From contig NZ_JAFCME010000002.1 in the NCBI RefSeq assembly GCF_018130065.1, forward strand, positions 355,433-419,432: a stretch of 64,000 nt of DNA, given 5' to 3'. The notes beneath the pieces were generated by a model, which saw only the letters and a list, made by a program, of their open reading frames with translations, was not told the DNA's origin and did no database searches. How positions within the stretch are numbered: the stretch's first letter is position 1; each line of letters begins with the position of its first letter. Of this stretch, positions 1 to 8,387 are shown piece by piece. A program made the position numbers and the translations under genes. This stretch comes from Bradyrhizobium sp. AUGA SZCCT0158 (GTDB lineage: Bacteria; Pseudomonadota; Alphaproteobacteria; Rhizobiales; Xanthobacteraceae).

Positions 1-1085
1 AGCTGCACAGGCCTTGCTTCGACGGTGTTGTCATCCTTGACGACAAAGACGATCTTGCGCGACTGGTCGGTGGCGATGGCCGTGTCCGGCAGCAGCAATG
101 CCTCGTAGGGCGAGGAGCCGATCAGCCGCACGCGGCCGAATTGCCCCGGCAGAATCGAGAAGTCCTTGTTGGGAATGATGGCGCGGCTGCGCAGCGTGCC
201 GGTCGAGACATCGAGACGGTTGTCGAGAAAATCCATCTTGCCTTCTTTCGACGGCTTGCTCTCGCCGGTCAGCGCGACTTCCACCGGGTTCGGCGTGTCG
301 CGCGAACTCGGCCGCTTGCCCTCGAACCACAGCCTGTTGTTCTTGAGATAGGTCGCCTCGTCGACGTCGAAATAGATGTAGATCGGATCGAGCGTGACGA
401 TCGAAGTGAGCAGCGTGGCACTGCCTTCGCTGCCCTGCACGAGATTGCCGGGGCTGACGAGGTGGCGGCTGACCCGGCCGGTCATCGGGGCCAGCACGTG
501 GGTGAATTCGATATTGAGTTTAGCCGCCTTCAGCGCGCCATCGGCCTGCATCTCCGCGGCATGCGCGGCCTGCAAGGCTTGGCGGCGCTGGTCGACGACT
601 TGTTCGGAGACTGCACTGGTCTGGACCAGGCTCAGGGCCCGATCGAGCTCGCGCTTGGCAAGCTCCACTTTGGCGCGCGAATCCGCGAGCTGGCCCTCGG
701 CCTGCGCGGCGACGGCTTCGAAGGGGCGGGAATCGATCGTGTAAAGCAGATCGCCGGCGCGCACGATGGCGCCATCGCGGAATTCGACGGTGTTGACGAA
801 GCCGCCGACCCGGGCGCGCACCTGCACCTCTTCCAGCGCCTCGAATCGCCCGGTGAATTCATCCCAATCGGTGACGGTCCGTTTCACTGGCTGCGCGACC
901 GTGACGGATGGTGGCGCCGCGGCCGCCGGTTGCGGCGGCTTGTCGCCGCAGCCCGACAGCGCCAGCGCGGACCCCAGGATCAGCGGCGAGAGACTGCGGA
1001 ATGAAGGATGCAAGAAACGATGTAATATTTGACGGCCTTCCGGTTGGCCCGGACGATTCCGTTGTTCAACCGCGCCCAATTCCAT
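1..1085 (-). CDS. RND efflux membrane-fusion protein (HlyD/AcrA type), partial
   Basis: Periplasmic adaptor of a tripartite RND pump, linking the inner-membrane transporter to the outer-membrane channel. Reading leftwards it has a lipoprotein signal (ALALSGCGDKPP), a biotinyl-lipoyl-like half-motif (RARVGGFVNTVEFRDGAIV), a coiled-coil hairpin rich in Ala, Gln and Arg, the second half-motif (LAPMTGRVSRHLVSPGNLV) and a beta-barrel segment with YIYFDVDEATYL. The frame is still open at base 1, so the C-terminus and probably the pump gene lie outside. Two start codons are possible, ATG at 1094 and ATG at 1085; the second has GGGGAG at a better distance. Family assignment is firm, substrate unknown. 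Confidence 0.88.
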   Translation of the reverse strand, partial: MELGAVEQRNRPGQPEGRQILHRFLHPSFRSLSPLILGSALALSGCGDKPPQPAAAAPPSVTVAQPVKRTVTDWDEFTGRFEALEEVQVRARVGGFVNTVEFRDGAIVRAGDLLYTIDSRPFEAVAAQAEGQLADSRAKVELAKRELDRALSLVQTSAVSEQVVDQRRQALQAAHAAEMQADGALKAAKLNIEFTHVLAPMTGRVSRHLVSPGNLVQGSEGSATLLTSIVTLDPIYIYFDVDEATYLKNNRLWFEGKRPSSRDTPNPVEVALTGESKPSKEGKMDFLDNRLDVSTGTLRSRAIIPNKDFSILPGQFGRVRLIGSSPYEALLLPDTAIATDQSRKIVFVVKDDNTVEARPVQ

Positions 1086-1439
1086 CTGCTCCATCTCCCC
1101 TGCACTTCCAGACATCTCGATCGATGGAGGCGACTGCCGCTCCGGCGGAGGTCACAGATGTGACTGCTTTCCAGTCTGTTCAAGAAGGCGATCGGATCAA
1201 GCACAATCGTAATGCATGACGGACGATCACGCCTTGCGCCCGTGCGGGTACTGGGCTCCACGCATGGGTTAGAAGCGCTGGCCTTCAGGAAAATCGCCGA
1301 TGGCGCGACTGCCCAAGATTGAGGCCGCGCCCGGGATAACGAAAACGTGACATCACACAATTGTCGTCTGACGCCGTGCTGACACGGCATCGGCAAAGGT
1401 TCCCTTCAGAGAAGATGGCGCGAGAAAAGGTGCCCCGGT

Positions 1440-1587
1440 TCGACGCCGCGCCCGTGAGGCGGTACGCCTCCCGTCGTAAACCCGGCCCCCCGCCCGGGCC
1501 GGGCACGCCCCCCGGTGACCCCGGCACGGTCATCCTTGGCCCCGGGCCCCCCGCCGCCGGCGACCGCGACAAAACGGCCGACGGCTG
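1440..1587. other. very GC-rich low-complexity block beside truncated transposase
   Basis: About 1480 to 1570 is almost all C and G with several CCCGGG-type palindromes, and the minus strand carries at least seven runs of three to six G. It lies exactly where the transposase reading frame loses its family resemblance. It looks like non-coding or rearranged DNA; G-quadruplex potential is inferred only from the G runs. Confidence 0.45.
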
Positions 1588-1806
1588 CGCCCGGCGCAGC
1601 ACCCTGGCCCAGTCCCGCTCATAGCCGCCGCTCGCCTCCATGACTGCCTTGCTCACCTTGTGCTTGTGAAGCCAGGCAATGATCTTGCGGTGACCTTGTG
1701 CGGTGTTTGGAAAGGCGTGCCGCTGCGATAGCGTTCGAATGCACGCATCCACCTTGTCTTTAGCCACATCGATGCCGACGACAATCTGATCATTCTGTGC
1801 CATCAT
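1588..1806 (-). pseudogene. truncated IS110-family transposase (N-terminal fragment)
   Basis: The first 73 residues match the RuvC-like DEDD transposase N-terminus of IS110 elements: the strand with the first catalytic Asp (IVVGIDVAKDKVDACI), then the QGHRKIIAWL segment and the MEASGGYERDWA segment with the catalytic Glu. A start at ATG 1806 has AAGGGA upstream. After about base 1588 the frame stays open to 1285 but turns into low-complexity Pro/Gly sequence, so the rest of the catalytic domain and the C-terminal Tnp-20 domain are missing. Intact IS110 transposases are roughly 300 to 400 aa. This is a dead remnant. Confidence 0.82.
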
Positions 1807-1933
1807 CCATTCCCTTCCTTGCGCGGTACGGGCTCGAAGCCCTTGCAACTGTTCGGGTTGAGGAAGACACCGGAACTGTCCCTCGCTCTGAGACAGGCTC
1901 ATCACCTTGGGGGCGTACGGGCTCAGTTCCAGC

Positions 1934-1962
1934 AACGGGCGGTTGGTCGGCAACCGCCCGTT
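1934..1962. repeat. perfect 12-bp inverted repeat upstream of IS110 remnant
   Basis: AACGGGCGGTTG (1934-1945) and CAACCGCCCGTT (1951-1962) form a perfect stem with a 5-nt loop. It lies about 130 bp upstream of the transposase start, in the long non-coding 5' end where IS110-group elements carry their guide (bridge) RNA. Two copies of a TACGGGCTC motif (about 1827 and 1917) lie between stem and gene. An RNA role is inference. Confidence 0.5.
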
Positions 1963-2182
1963 CGCACATTCTGCCAGACTTTCTGGACACAAGGGGCGTC
2001 GGCCGTCGTCACGACGAGGGGCGGGTCGCGGTGGACGCTGATGTTGCGCTTGACGCGCGCGGCTGAAGCGTACGGCGAAAGCGTGTGGTCCTGGCGCCCG
2101 TAACGGCGTCAAGCCTTAAGGGAGCTAACGCTTCCGAGGGGCGACGGTGGCAATAGAGGCCGTCTCACCGGGGAGAGCACGT

Positions 2183-2384
2183 CATAAGCCGTAAAGCCAT
2201 TGCGCAGGGAATGTCGGATGTTCTCCGCTGCCCTGTATGCTCGTGTGCAGCTTTCTTAGCACAATCGCACACGAGACCGCGGGTGCAGCGCGCATCCGGC
2301 ATTCCCTGCGCCCTCTGGATTTGGGGGCGAGAAGTTTCCAACAAACCTCGGGCGCATCGCGTCGCGAGAATGCGGACACATATC
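2183..2384 (+). repeat. about 200-bp interspersed Bradyrhizobium-type repeat, left copy
   Basis: Begins CATAAGCCGTAAAGCCATTG and runs through TCTCCGCTGCCCTGTATGCT to GCGGACACATAT. A clearly related copy lies in the opposite orientation at 63792-63995. The two share long identical blocks with scattered changes and small gaps. Short open frames across it are not convincing genes. Confidence 0.8.
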
Positions 2385-2385
2385 T

Positions 2386-2536
2386 TCGTCGTCCCGGCCT
2401 TGAGCCGGGACCCATACGCCGCGGCTCCAATTGTTAATAAAGAAAGATAACGACTACCGCGCAAAACAATTACCGCCGGTGGTTATGGGTCCCCGATGCG
2501 CAATTGCGCATCTGAGCTCAAGGCCGGGACGACAGC
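2386..2536. repeat. long palindromic intergenic element
   Basis: The outer ends GTCGTCCCGGCCTTGAGC and GCTCAAGGCCGGGACGAC are inverted copies about 110 bp apart, with GGGACCCATA/TATGGGTCCC nested inside and a GATGCGCAATTGCGCATC palindrome near the right end. The last motif recurs in the repeats at 18.4, 47.4 and 61.1 kb. Repeated palindrome, no gene seen. Confidence 0.7.
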
Positions 2537-2579
2537 GTTGTTTGAAATTCAAATCCTTTGCAACCGATCAGTCCACCCG

Positions 2580-2987
2580 CTACACCGGCTCGTAGCTCTC
2601 CGTCGCGCAGGTGTCTTCCGCCTCGACGTGGCGGCGATCGAAAATTGCGCCGTTGGAAATCGTGATGCGATAGGTTTGCATGCCGAGCGGCTTGCCGTTC
2701 ACCGAGGTCAGATCGGCTTTGACGCAGGCGGTCCAGCCCGTTCCGCGCAGCTCGGGGCGCGGCGCCGAGAACTGTACGCCCCTCGGATTGGATGCCGCCA
2801 GGAACACCGAATCCAGTTTTTCGCTGAGCAGACGCTTGAGGTCCGGCGGCGCCTCGGGCGGCGGCGGTTCGGGTGCTTTGGCGCGCATGAATTCCGGCAC
2901 CGGCGAGCGGACGTCGGCAAAGCCGCAGCCTGCCAGCACAAGCGCAACGCCCGCGACCAACGCAATGTGAACAATGACCCGCCCCAT
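2580..2987 (-). CDS. hypothetical lipoprotein
   Basis: A 135-aa protein beginning MGRVIVHIALVAGVALVLAG with lipobox LAGC, so probably lipidated. A Pro-rich linker (PEPPPPEAPPD) follows, then a globular part of about 90 residues with two further Cys (TACVKAD and EDTCATES) that could pair. A longer frame exists to 3074, but ATG 2987 starts directly at the signal peptide. I do not recognise a named family. Gene confidence is good, function unknown. Confidence 0.75.
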   Translation of the reverse strand: MGRVIVHIALVAGVALVLAGCGFADVRSPVPEFMRAKAPEPPPPEAPPDLKRLLSEKLDSVFLAASNPRGVQFSAPRPELRGTGWTACVKADLTSVNGKPLGMQTYRITISNGAIFDRRHVEAEDTCATESYEPV

Positions 2988-3173
2988 CGCCGGCTTTCTA
3001 CCCCGGGACGGCGAAAATTGCGCCCCCCGGCGGCGATCAAATTGTGCGGCCGAGCGGGCCGCGCCGATCAACATTTGCTGAACGGCTCATCCGGACAGGC
3101 TATCATGCCCCCGATCCCGGGATTGCCATCATCCTGGCGGAACGTCGCCGAGATGGCGAAGAAAGCAAGGGCG

Positions 3174-3407
3174 ATGAAGACCATTACGATTGCGGCATTC
3201 ATTCTGGCGTTGCTTGCGGTGCCGGCGCACGCCCAGGGCCGGCGACAGCAAGGGGGTGGCGAGGAAACGAGGGCGAAGCAGGACACCAAGCCGAAGGTGG
3301 ACGAGAAAGCCTACAAGGCTGCGCTCGAGCGAATTCCCGAACCGAAGGAAAAATACGATCCCTGGGGCGTCGCGCGTCCGGCGGAACCCGCCAAGAAAAC
3401 CAGATAA
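3174..3407 (+). CDS. small secreted protein, KAYK...DPWG type (copy 1)
   Basis: A 77-aa protein with a signal peptide (MKTITIAAFILALLAVPAHA) and a charged mature part. It shares the pattern KAYKxxLxxIPxxKxxxDPWGxxR with the protein at 6422-6700 despite little similarity elsewhere. ATG 3174 is chosen because AAGG lies just upstream and the signal starts there; an in-frame ATG at 3153 has a weaker site. Function unknown, exported location likely. Confidence 0.7.
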   Translation: MKTITIAAFILALLAVPAHAQGRRQQGGGEETRAKQDTKPKVDEKAYKAALERIPEPKEKYDPWGVARPAEPAKKTR

Positions 3408-3580
3408 TCCAAGAATTCCGAGTAAACCAAATTGATTACATCAAATCGCGCGGGCTTTATGCCTGCGACATATTCGTCGTTGAACTGAGTCTGTGTCCCA
3501 CCTCACACTGCCTGCCTTGCTTGAACCTTTACCACCAGGACCTCGACCAATTTGCAGCCTGCATTGCCGGAGGTGGCCCC

Positions 3581-5011
3581 ATGTTTCGTCACGCGCTTTT
3601 CCATTTGGTAGTTCCGGCGGCGCTGCTGCTGGGCGCGCATTCTGCCTCCGCCGAAAGCCGCCTCGCGCTGGTGATCGGCCAATCGGCCTATAAATCCGTT
3701 CCGGCGCTGCCCAATCCGATCAACGATGCCAAGGCGGTCAGCAAGATGCTGATCGATTCCGGCTTCGAGGTTTCGACCGTTTCCGATCTGTCGCAAAGCC
3801 AGATTCGCGATCAGCTCTCGGAGTTCGCCGGCAAGGTCGCGTCCAAGGGCGGCGATTCGATCGCGCTGGTGTATTACGCCGGACATGGCGTGCAGATCGA
3901 CGGCGAGAATTTTCTGGTGCCGGTCGACATCGATCCGAAGCGCGAATCCGACATTCCGATCCAGGCGGTGCGGCTGAACGACGTCCTGAACACGCTGACC
4001 TCGGCGCCGAGCAAGATGCGTATCCTGCTGCTCGATGCCTGCCGCAACAATCCGTTCCCCGGCATAGCCAAGAGCGCGGGCGGCGGGCTCGCGATCATCG
4101 ACGCCAAGATCGGCGCGCCGAATACGTTCCTGTCGTTCTCGACCTCGCCCGGTGCGGTGGCCGAGGACGGCACGGGCAGCAACAGTCCGTACACTACCGC
4201 GCTGATCGCCGCGGCCAAGGAAACCAACATTCCGATCGAGGAAACCTTCAAGCGCACGCGCGTGTCGGTCAATAAGGCGACCGACGGGCGGCAGACGCCG
4301 TGGGACAGTTCCTCGCTGACGGAGGATTTCAGATTTTCGGGCACCCCGGTGGCCGGCCCGAAACTGGCCGCGACCAAGAAAACCGTCGAGGAGTGGACCC
4401 GCGAACTGAAGGGCAAGCCGGTCGAGGCCGCGAACGAAATCATCGTTGCCGACGGCACCGATGAATCCTACGAGGCGTTTGCCAATCTGTACGCGCAGAC
4501 TCCGCTCGGTGCACTGGCCCGCGACTGGCTCAATCGGCACAAGCGCATGGTGGCGTGGAACAATGCGGTCATCGCCAACACCGCGGCGGGCTATCGCGCC
4601 TTCCTGACGAGATTCCCGGACAGCGATTTGACGCCGACCGCGCGCACGATGGAAGAACGCCTGCGCAACCGTCCCGAGATCATCCCGGCGGTGGCGGTCG
4701 GCGGTGGCGCTACGCCGCAGAACGTCGCGCTGACCTGTCCCTGCACCCCGCCGGCCTCAGCGCCGCAACTGAAGAAGAACAATACGCCGATCAAGCGCGT
4801 CGATCCGGATCCGCCCAAGCGCGTCGAGCGCGCGCCGCCAAAGCGGGTGCGCGGGCCCGACTACTATGAGGATGAAGTGGTCTATCGCCGCCCGCCGCCG
4901 CGCGAGGTGTATGAGCCCGTGGGGCCGCCGGTCGGCATCGGCATCGGGATTGGCATCGGTGGCGGCGGCTATGGTGGTGGCGGTCATCAGGGCGGCCGGG
5001 GTCGATACTGA
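3581..5011 (+). CDS. secreted caspase-family (peptidase C14-like) protein
   Basis: A 476-aa exported protein. The signal peptide occupies about residues 1-25 (AHSASA-E). A caspase/metacaspase p20-type fold follows: RLALVIGQSAYKS opens it, YYAGHG carries the catalytic His (H102) and LLLDACRNNPF the catalytic Cys (C154). After about residue 290 comes a linker region, then a Pro/Lys/Arg-rich stretch and a Gly-rich tail with GIGIGIGIGGGGYGGGG. ATG 3581 has GGAGG 8 nt upstream. Family members cleave after basic residues; this protein's target is unknown. The last stop is TGA at 5009. Confidence 0.9.
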   Translation: MFRHALFHLVVPAALLLGAHSASAESRLALVIGQSAYKSVPALPNPINDAKAVSKMLIDSGFEVSTVSDLSQSQIRDQLSEFAGKVASKGGDSIALVYYAGHGVQIDGENFLVPVDIDPKRESDIPIQAVRLNDVLNTLTSAPSKMRILLLDACRNNPFPGIAKSAGGGLAIIDAKIGAPNTFLSFSTSPGAVAEDGTGSNSPYTTALIAAAKETNIPIEETFKRTRVSVNKATDGRQTPWDSSSLTEDFRFSGTPVAGPKLAATKKTVEEWTRELKGKPVEAANEIIVADGTDESYEAFANLYAQTPLGALARDWLNRHKRMVAWNNAVIANTAAGYRAFLTRFPDSDLTPTARTMEERLRNRPEIIPAVAVGGGATPQNVALTCPCTPPASAPQLKKNNTPIKRVDPDPPKRVERAPPKRVRGPDYYEDEVVYRRPPPREVYEPVGPPVGIGIGIGIGGGGYGGGGHQGGRGRY

Positions 5012-5268
5012 GGCGGCAATCACGTCATCGATGTTGCAAGAGAGCGCCGCCCGTGCGGCGCTTCTCGTTGCCGGCGACGTGCGAAAACCTAAGCGTGCTC
5101 TGTTTGAGAATCTCATGTAGCGCAGCGTAATTGCGAACAATCGATTCAACACACGCGGTGCTTGCGCATGCCTTTGCATTTCGATTACGACATTGACCGG
5201 GAAACGTGCTGACGCGGTTTTCCGGCATTGGTGCCGGCTTTCGCCGTCATGCGCCAAGGGAGAGCATC

Positions 5269-5574
5269 ATGAAGACGACTGTTTCGATTCTGTTTGCGGC
5301 GGCGCTTACGCTTCCGCTTGGACTTGCATCCGTTCCGGCGCATGCCGTCGTGCTCGATCTGTCGACCATGACCTGCAAGCAGTTCGTCGATGGTGGTGAT
5401 GACACCATCAAGATGGTGCTGACCTGGATGGACGGCTGGTACAAGGGCGACTCCGACGAAGCGATCATCGACACCGACGTGTTCGTCGAGAACGCCAAGA
5501 AGTTCGGCACCTACTGCGGAAAGAATCCGACGATGAGCATCGTCAATGCCGCTGAATCGGTCCTCGGCAAGTAA
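5269..5574 (+). CDS. HdeA/HdeB-family periplasmic protein
   Basis: A 101-aa protein with signal peptide (to about VPAHA), then a short helical domain with a Cys pair in MTCKQFVD and FGTYCGKN, as in HdeA/HdeB acid-stress chaperones. The segment DTIKMVLTWMDGWYKG matches the family's hydrophobic core helix. ATG 5269 follows AAGGGAGAG. Stress-protective chaperone activity in the periplasm is inferred from the family. It stands alone, converging with the thioesterase gene 5 bp downstream. Confidence 0.8.
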   Translation: MKTTVSILFAAALTLPLGLASVPAHAVVLDLSTMTCKQFVDGGDDTIKMVLTWMDGWYKGDSDEAIIDTDVFVENAKKFGTYCGKNPTMSIVNAAESVLGK

Positions 5575-5579
5575 ATCAC

Positions 5580-6041
5580 CTACAGCATCGCGAACGCGCT
5601 CGAGACCATCGCCACCGGCTTGTTGTCGGTGGCGCTGGAGAGCGTGACGCGGCCGAAGCTCATGGTGCGCCCGAGGCGAACCACGCGCGCATCGGCCAGC
5701 ACGTCGGAGGCGGTGACCGCGCGCATGAAATGCGTGGTCTGATCGACCGTCGTCATCGGGCGATAGCCGCGATTGGCGGCGACGTTGGCGATCACCATCG
5801 CGGTGTCGGCAAACGCCATCAGCGCCTGGCCGGAGACAACGCCGCCATTGCGGCACAGCCGTTCCGAGAACGGCATGCGCAGGATCGCACCGGGCTGCCA
5901 GTCGGCCGATCCAGCCTGCGGCGGGGTGAAGTCGAAACCCTCGATCGACAGATTGAGGTCAAGCACCCACGGTGCAAACACCTCGTCCAGCACCCGCTTT
6001 GCTTCCGCGATGCCGAATGCCGCCGTCTGTTGCTCTTGCAT
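5580..6041 (-). CDS. PaaI-like hotdog thioesterase
   Basis: A 153-aa cytoplasmic protein with the hotdog thioesterase pattern: a beta-rich N-terminus, then GGVVSGQALMAFADTAMVIA where acyl-CoA thioesterases carry the substrate-binding helix, and a C-terminal sheet VVRLGRTMSFGRVTLSS. It probably hydrolyses an acyl- or aryl-CoA; substrate unknown. ATG 6041 is preceded by GAGGAA. Typical catalytic residues of the PaaI type cannot be assigned safely by eye. Confidence 0.78.
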   Translation of the reverse strand: MQEQQTAAFGIAEAKRVLDEVFAPWVLDLNLSIEGFDFTPPQAGSADWQPGAILRMPFSERLCRNGGVVSGQALMAFADTAMVIANVAANRGYRPMTTVDQTTHFMRAVTASDVLADARVVRLGRTMSFGRVTLSSATDNKPVAMVSSAFAML

Positions 6042-6207
6042 GAATGATTGTTCCTCGGACGATATTGCGTTCCGCCCATTGTAAGGGGCATTCGGCCGCA
6101 ATGACCATGGCACCCCCGCTCGGCATTCCCAAACGTCCGGCCTGCATTGGCTTGAAAATGCCAGACTTGAGGGGCATGATCGCCACTTCGGGGAGTGGGG
6201 CGCGTTC

Positions 6208-6339
6208 ATGTTTCGCCGGGTGGTGTTGATTTCGAGCTTGATTGCCGTGGGCCTTGCGCTTAACGGCTGCACCAAATGCGGACCGATCTGGGACGACTGG
6301 ATGCAATCCCCCAAATCCTGCAGGTCGGACCGGCTTTGA
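6208..6339 (+). CDS. 43-aa small lipoprotein
   Basis: ATG 6208 to TGA 6337 encodes a 43-residue peptide: MFRRVVLISSLIAVGLALNG then CTKCGPIWDDW, so a lipobox (ALNGC) followed by a short tail with CTKC and one more Cys. GGGGAG lies upstream of the start. The signal peptide makes this a believable gene despite its length. Function unknown. It diverges from the thioesterase gene. Confidence 0.65.
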   Translation: MFRRVVLISSLIAVGLALNGCTKCGPIWDDWMQSPKSCRSDRL

Positions 6340-6421
6340 TCGCGCGCGCTTGGCGGCGCGGCTGCGGCGGTGATATACGCCCGAAAACGCCGGGGGAGAG
6401 TGTCCCAAAGGAGAGCCTGTT

Positions 6422-6700
6422 ATGAGAATTCTGAGCGCGGCCGTGATGATGGTGTTGCTGACGGCGCCCGCTTACGCGCAGATGCCCAACCTGAACCTGA
6501 TGCCGGAAGTCGTCACCAGGACGCCGGAGGAGAAGGAACAGGATGCGATCAAGGATAAGGCTTACAAGGAATCGCTGAAGAAGATTCCCGACTCCAAGGC
6601 GTCTTCCGATCCGTGGGGAACCGTACGCAACAACGACACGCCCAAGGCGGCTGCGCCAGCCAAGCCGAAGACCGGCAGTGCGGCCAATACCCCTCGCTAG
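6422..6700 (+). CDS. small secreted protein, KAYK...DPWG type (copy 2)
   Basis: A 92-aa protein with signal peptide MRILSAAVMMVLLTAPAYAQ. The mature part contains KAYKESLKKIPDSKASSDPW followed by GTVRNN, the same pattern as the protein at 3174-3407, then an Ala/Pro/Lys-rich tail. AAAGGAGAGCC lies upstream of ATG 6422. Paralogue of copy 1; unknown role outside the cytoplasm. Confidence 0.75.
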   Translation: MRILSAAVMMVLLTAPAYAQMPNLNLMPEVVTRTPEEKEQDAIKDKAYKESLKKIPDSKASSDPWGTVRNNDTPKAAAPAKPKTGSAANTPR

Positions 6701-6784
6701 CCGAAAGGCCCCATAGCGCAGACTCGGAATTGTTCTCCGCCGGCCCTATATTGAACGTGTCGTCATGTGTTTCGGAGTTGCGAC

Positions 6785-7015
6785 ATGGTCATGCGTCCGC
6801 GGGATCTGGCCAGCCGGATGGCCTCTCGGCGCAAGCCGGATGACGGCTATCTGCGCGAGACCTTCACGCTGCCGCGCGAGGTAGCGCGGACGAGGGCGCG
6901 CGATTTCCTCAGCCGCTATCCCAAGGCGGCCTATTTGAGCGCGGTCGAAAGCTGGCGCGAACTGCCCGGCGGCGACATCGAATTCACGATGCGGCGGCTT
7001 CCCAGCGCGGACTAG
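6785..7015 (+). CDS. hypothetical protein, 76 aa
   Basis: Starts MVMRPRDLASRMASRRKPDD, with CGGAG about 8 nt before ATG 6785. A basic, probably cytoplasmic protein with the segment PREVARTRARDFLSRYPKAA and a C-terminal strand DIEFTMRRLP. No family recognised. Reading-frame composition is normal for the genome. Confidence 0.65.
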   Translation: MVMRPRDLASRMASRRKPDDGYLRETFTLPREVARTRARDFLSRYPKAAYLSAVESWRELPGGDIEFTMRRLPSAD

Positions 7016-7028
7016 CAGGGCGAACTAA

Positions 7029-7205
7029 TCAGATGCGCTTTTTCTTCCGCTCGCGGTTGATCCGCAGCTGTACCCGTCGCACCGCGAGCAGATAGAGTTT
7101 AGCTTCGGTTTTGCCGGTGATGACCCTGTCGTCAATCCGGAATTGCCATTTCCAGATACCCGGAGCAACCGCAGTCACGGTGTATTCGACGCCCTTGTAG
7201 ATCAT
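7029..7205 (-). CDS. small hypothetical protein, WxWQFRI type (copy 1)
   Basis: A 58-aa protein reading MIYKGVEYTVTAVAPGIWKW and on to RRVQLRINRERKKKRI. It is a tandem paralogue of the next gene: both have KGxEYT, GIWxWQFRI, GxTEAxLxLLAxRRVQLxI and RE. ATG 7205 is chosen over 7238 because similarity begins there. Unknown function, cytoplasmic by composition. Confidence 0.65.
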   Translation of the reverse strand: MIYKGVEYTVTAVAPGIWKWQFRIDDRVITGKTEAKLYLLAVRRVQLRINRERKKKRI

Positions 7206-7267
7206 GAAGCAGCCCTGTCCGACCCAAGCCGCATTCAATCCGAGATTGTCACTTTAGATTGTAAATA

Positions 7268-7504
7268 TTATTTGATGCCCGTTGAGGGAATGGGTGGGCG
7301 CGGGGCCCCGAATTCGGAGCTCGCTTCGCGATCGGTGTGCCTGAGCTCGCGGTCGATCTTCAGCTGAACGCGGCGCATGGCGAGCAGGAGCAGTCTTGCT
7401 TCCGTTCGTCCCGACCTGACGAGGTCACCAATCCGGAATTGCCAGTTCCAGATCCCCGGGGTTTCCGATCGTGTCAGCGTATATTCTATGCCTTTGTGAT
7501 TCAT
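7268..7504 (-). CDS. small hypothetical protein, WxWQFRI type (copy 2)
   Basis: A 78-aa protein beginning MNHKGIEYTLTRSETPGIWN, paralogous to the gene at 7029-7205 and 62 bp upstream of it in the same direction, so the two may be co-transcribed. GGGGAG precedes ATG 7504. It has an extra C-terminal tail of about 20 residues (ASSEFGAPRPPIPSTGIK), absent from copy 1 and possibly the result of stop-codon loss. Confidence 0.68.
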   Translation of the reverse strand: MNHKGIEYTLTRSETPGIWNWQFRIGDLVRSGRTEARLLLLAMRRVQLKIDRELRHTDREASSEFGAPRPPIPSTGIK

Positions 7505-7519
7505 AGGGAATCTCCCCAT

Positions 7520-8044
7520 GCGCCAACTGAATTAACTGAGTTGGGCGGGTAAAGTTTCCATTTGTCCGATAGCGTCTATTGCGGTCGTCTAAGATAAAGC
7601 GCGCCCGTGAAAGGTCGTGATCGCTATGCGAGGGGACAATCCCGCGTTCGGCTGTTGAGGTGGCCAAGCCGCCTTGCCGGCGCTCCCACGAGCCGTGGCT
7701 TGTTGCTTGCCGGCAGCGGCCTGCAATGTCCGCAGAGGCAGTCTTTGACCTTCCTGACCTGTCCAAAACGCACCGCGCCGCGCAAGCGGAGTATGGTCGC
7801 TTGGCGGCGCAGGCTTATACCCCGAGTGATGCAATGTCCCAGGCAGCAATATGTCTTGGCGGCCCTGCAAAAGGTTCAACGTCTCCTGCTAAAAAAAATC
7901 CGGTGCTGAAACGAAGCGATCGCTGCCGCCGTATCTGTCTGACGGCGGGGTGGTCCTCCAGATTATTCCCTGCTGTCGGCGACCCCGACCGTATGGCCCC
8001 ATGCGGCGGGGTCGTTTTGCTGTGGCGACGCGCGGCGCGGCGGC
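7520..8044. other. intergenic stretch, possible structured RNA near its end
   Basis: No convincing gene. Near the right end a CCGCCGT/ACGGCGG stem (7926-7948) is followed by GACCCCG...CGGGGTC then GTTTT (about 7981-8021), which resembles an intrinsic terminator read rightwards. No promoter could be assigned, so a small RNA here is only a possibility. Confidence 0.3.
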
Positions 8045-8284
8045 TTAATCGAACGTGACGCCGATGCGCTTATCCTTGCGCCAGACGATATGGCACGGCC
8101 GCTTCAACTGTTCTGATGGCACGAACAATGTGAAGCGGTCCGGGATGAACAGCGGGGTCACGACCTCGAGCGCTGCGCCGGAGGCCGAGAGATTCCGAAC
8201 GGTGCAATCGATCCCGCCGCCGCCGAACTCGATGGTTCCGGCCTTCAACGTGCGACGCCGCGGTGCGATCCGGGTCTCGTCCAT
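8045..8284 (-). CDS. PilZ-domain protein
   Basis: A 79-aa single-domain protein. RRRTLKAGTIEF corresponds to the N-terminal basic c-di-GMP-binding stretch and CTVRNLSASGAALEV to the strand with the usual (D/N)xSxxG motif, here NLSASG. A C-terminal barrel strand follows (CHIVWRKDKRIGVTF). ATG 8284 is followed by MDETRIAPRR; longer upstream frames lack family resemblance. It probably senses cyclic di-GMP. No partner gene is adjacent. Confidence 0.85.
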   Translation of the reverse strand: MDETRIAPRRRTLKAGTIEFGGGGIDCTVRNLSASGAALEVVTPLFIPDRFTLFVPSEQLKRPCHIVWRKDKRIGVTFD

Positions 8285-8387
8285 AGCCCCATTATAGCAC
8301 TGATTCACTAGCAAAGGGATGGTGGGCCGGGGTTCGCGCGGGGGTAAGGCGCGAACACAAGGCGAAAAACTGGCGACCATCCGGTTG

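Noticed and set aside
141..1004. Long plus-strand open frame opposite the efflux lipoprotein gene
   Set aside because: It is the antisense of a clear membrane-fusion protein gene and has no recognisable domain or ribosome site.
7660..8058. 132-residue plus-strand frame before the PilZ gene
   Set aside because: No ribosome site or domain; it overlaps the possible structured RNA region and looks random.
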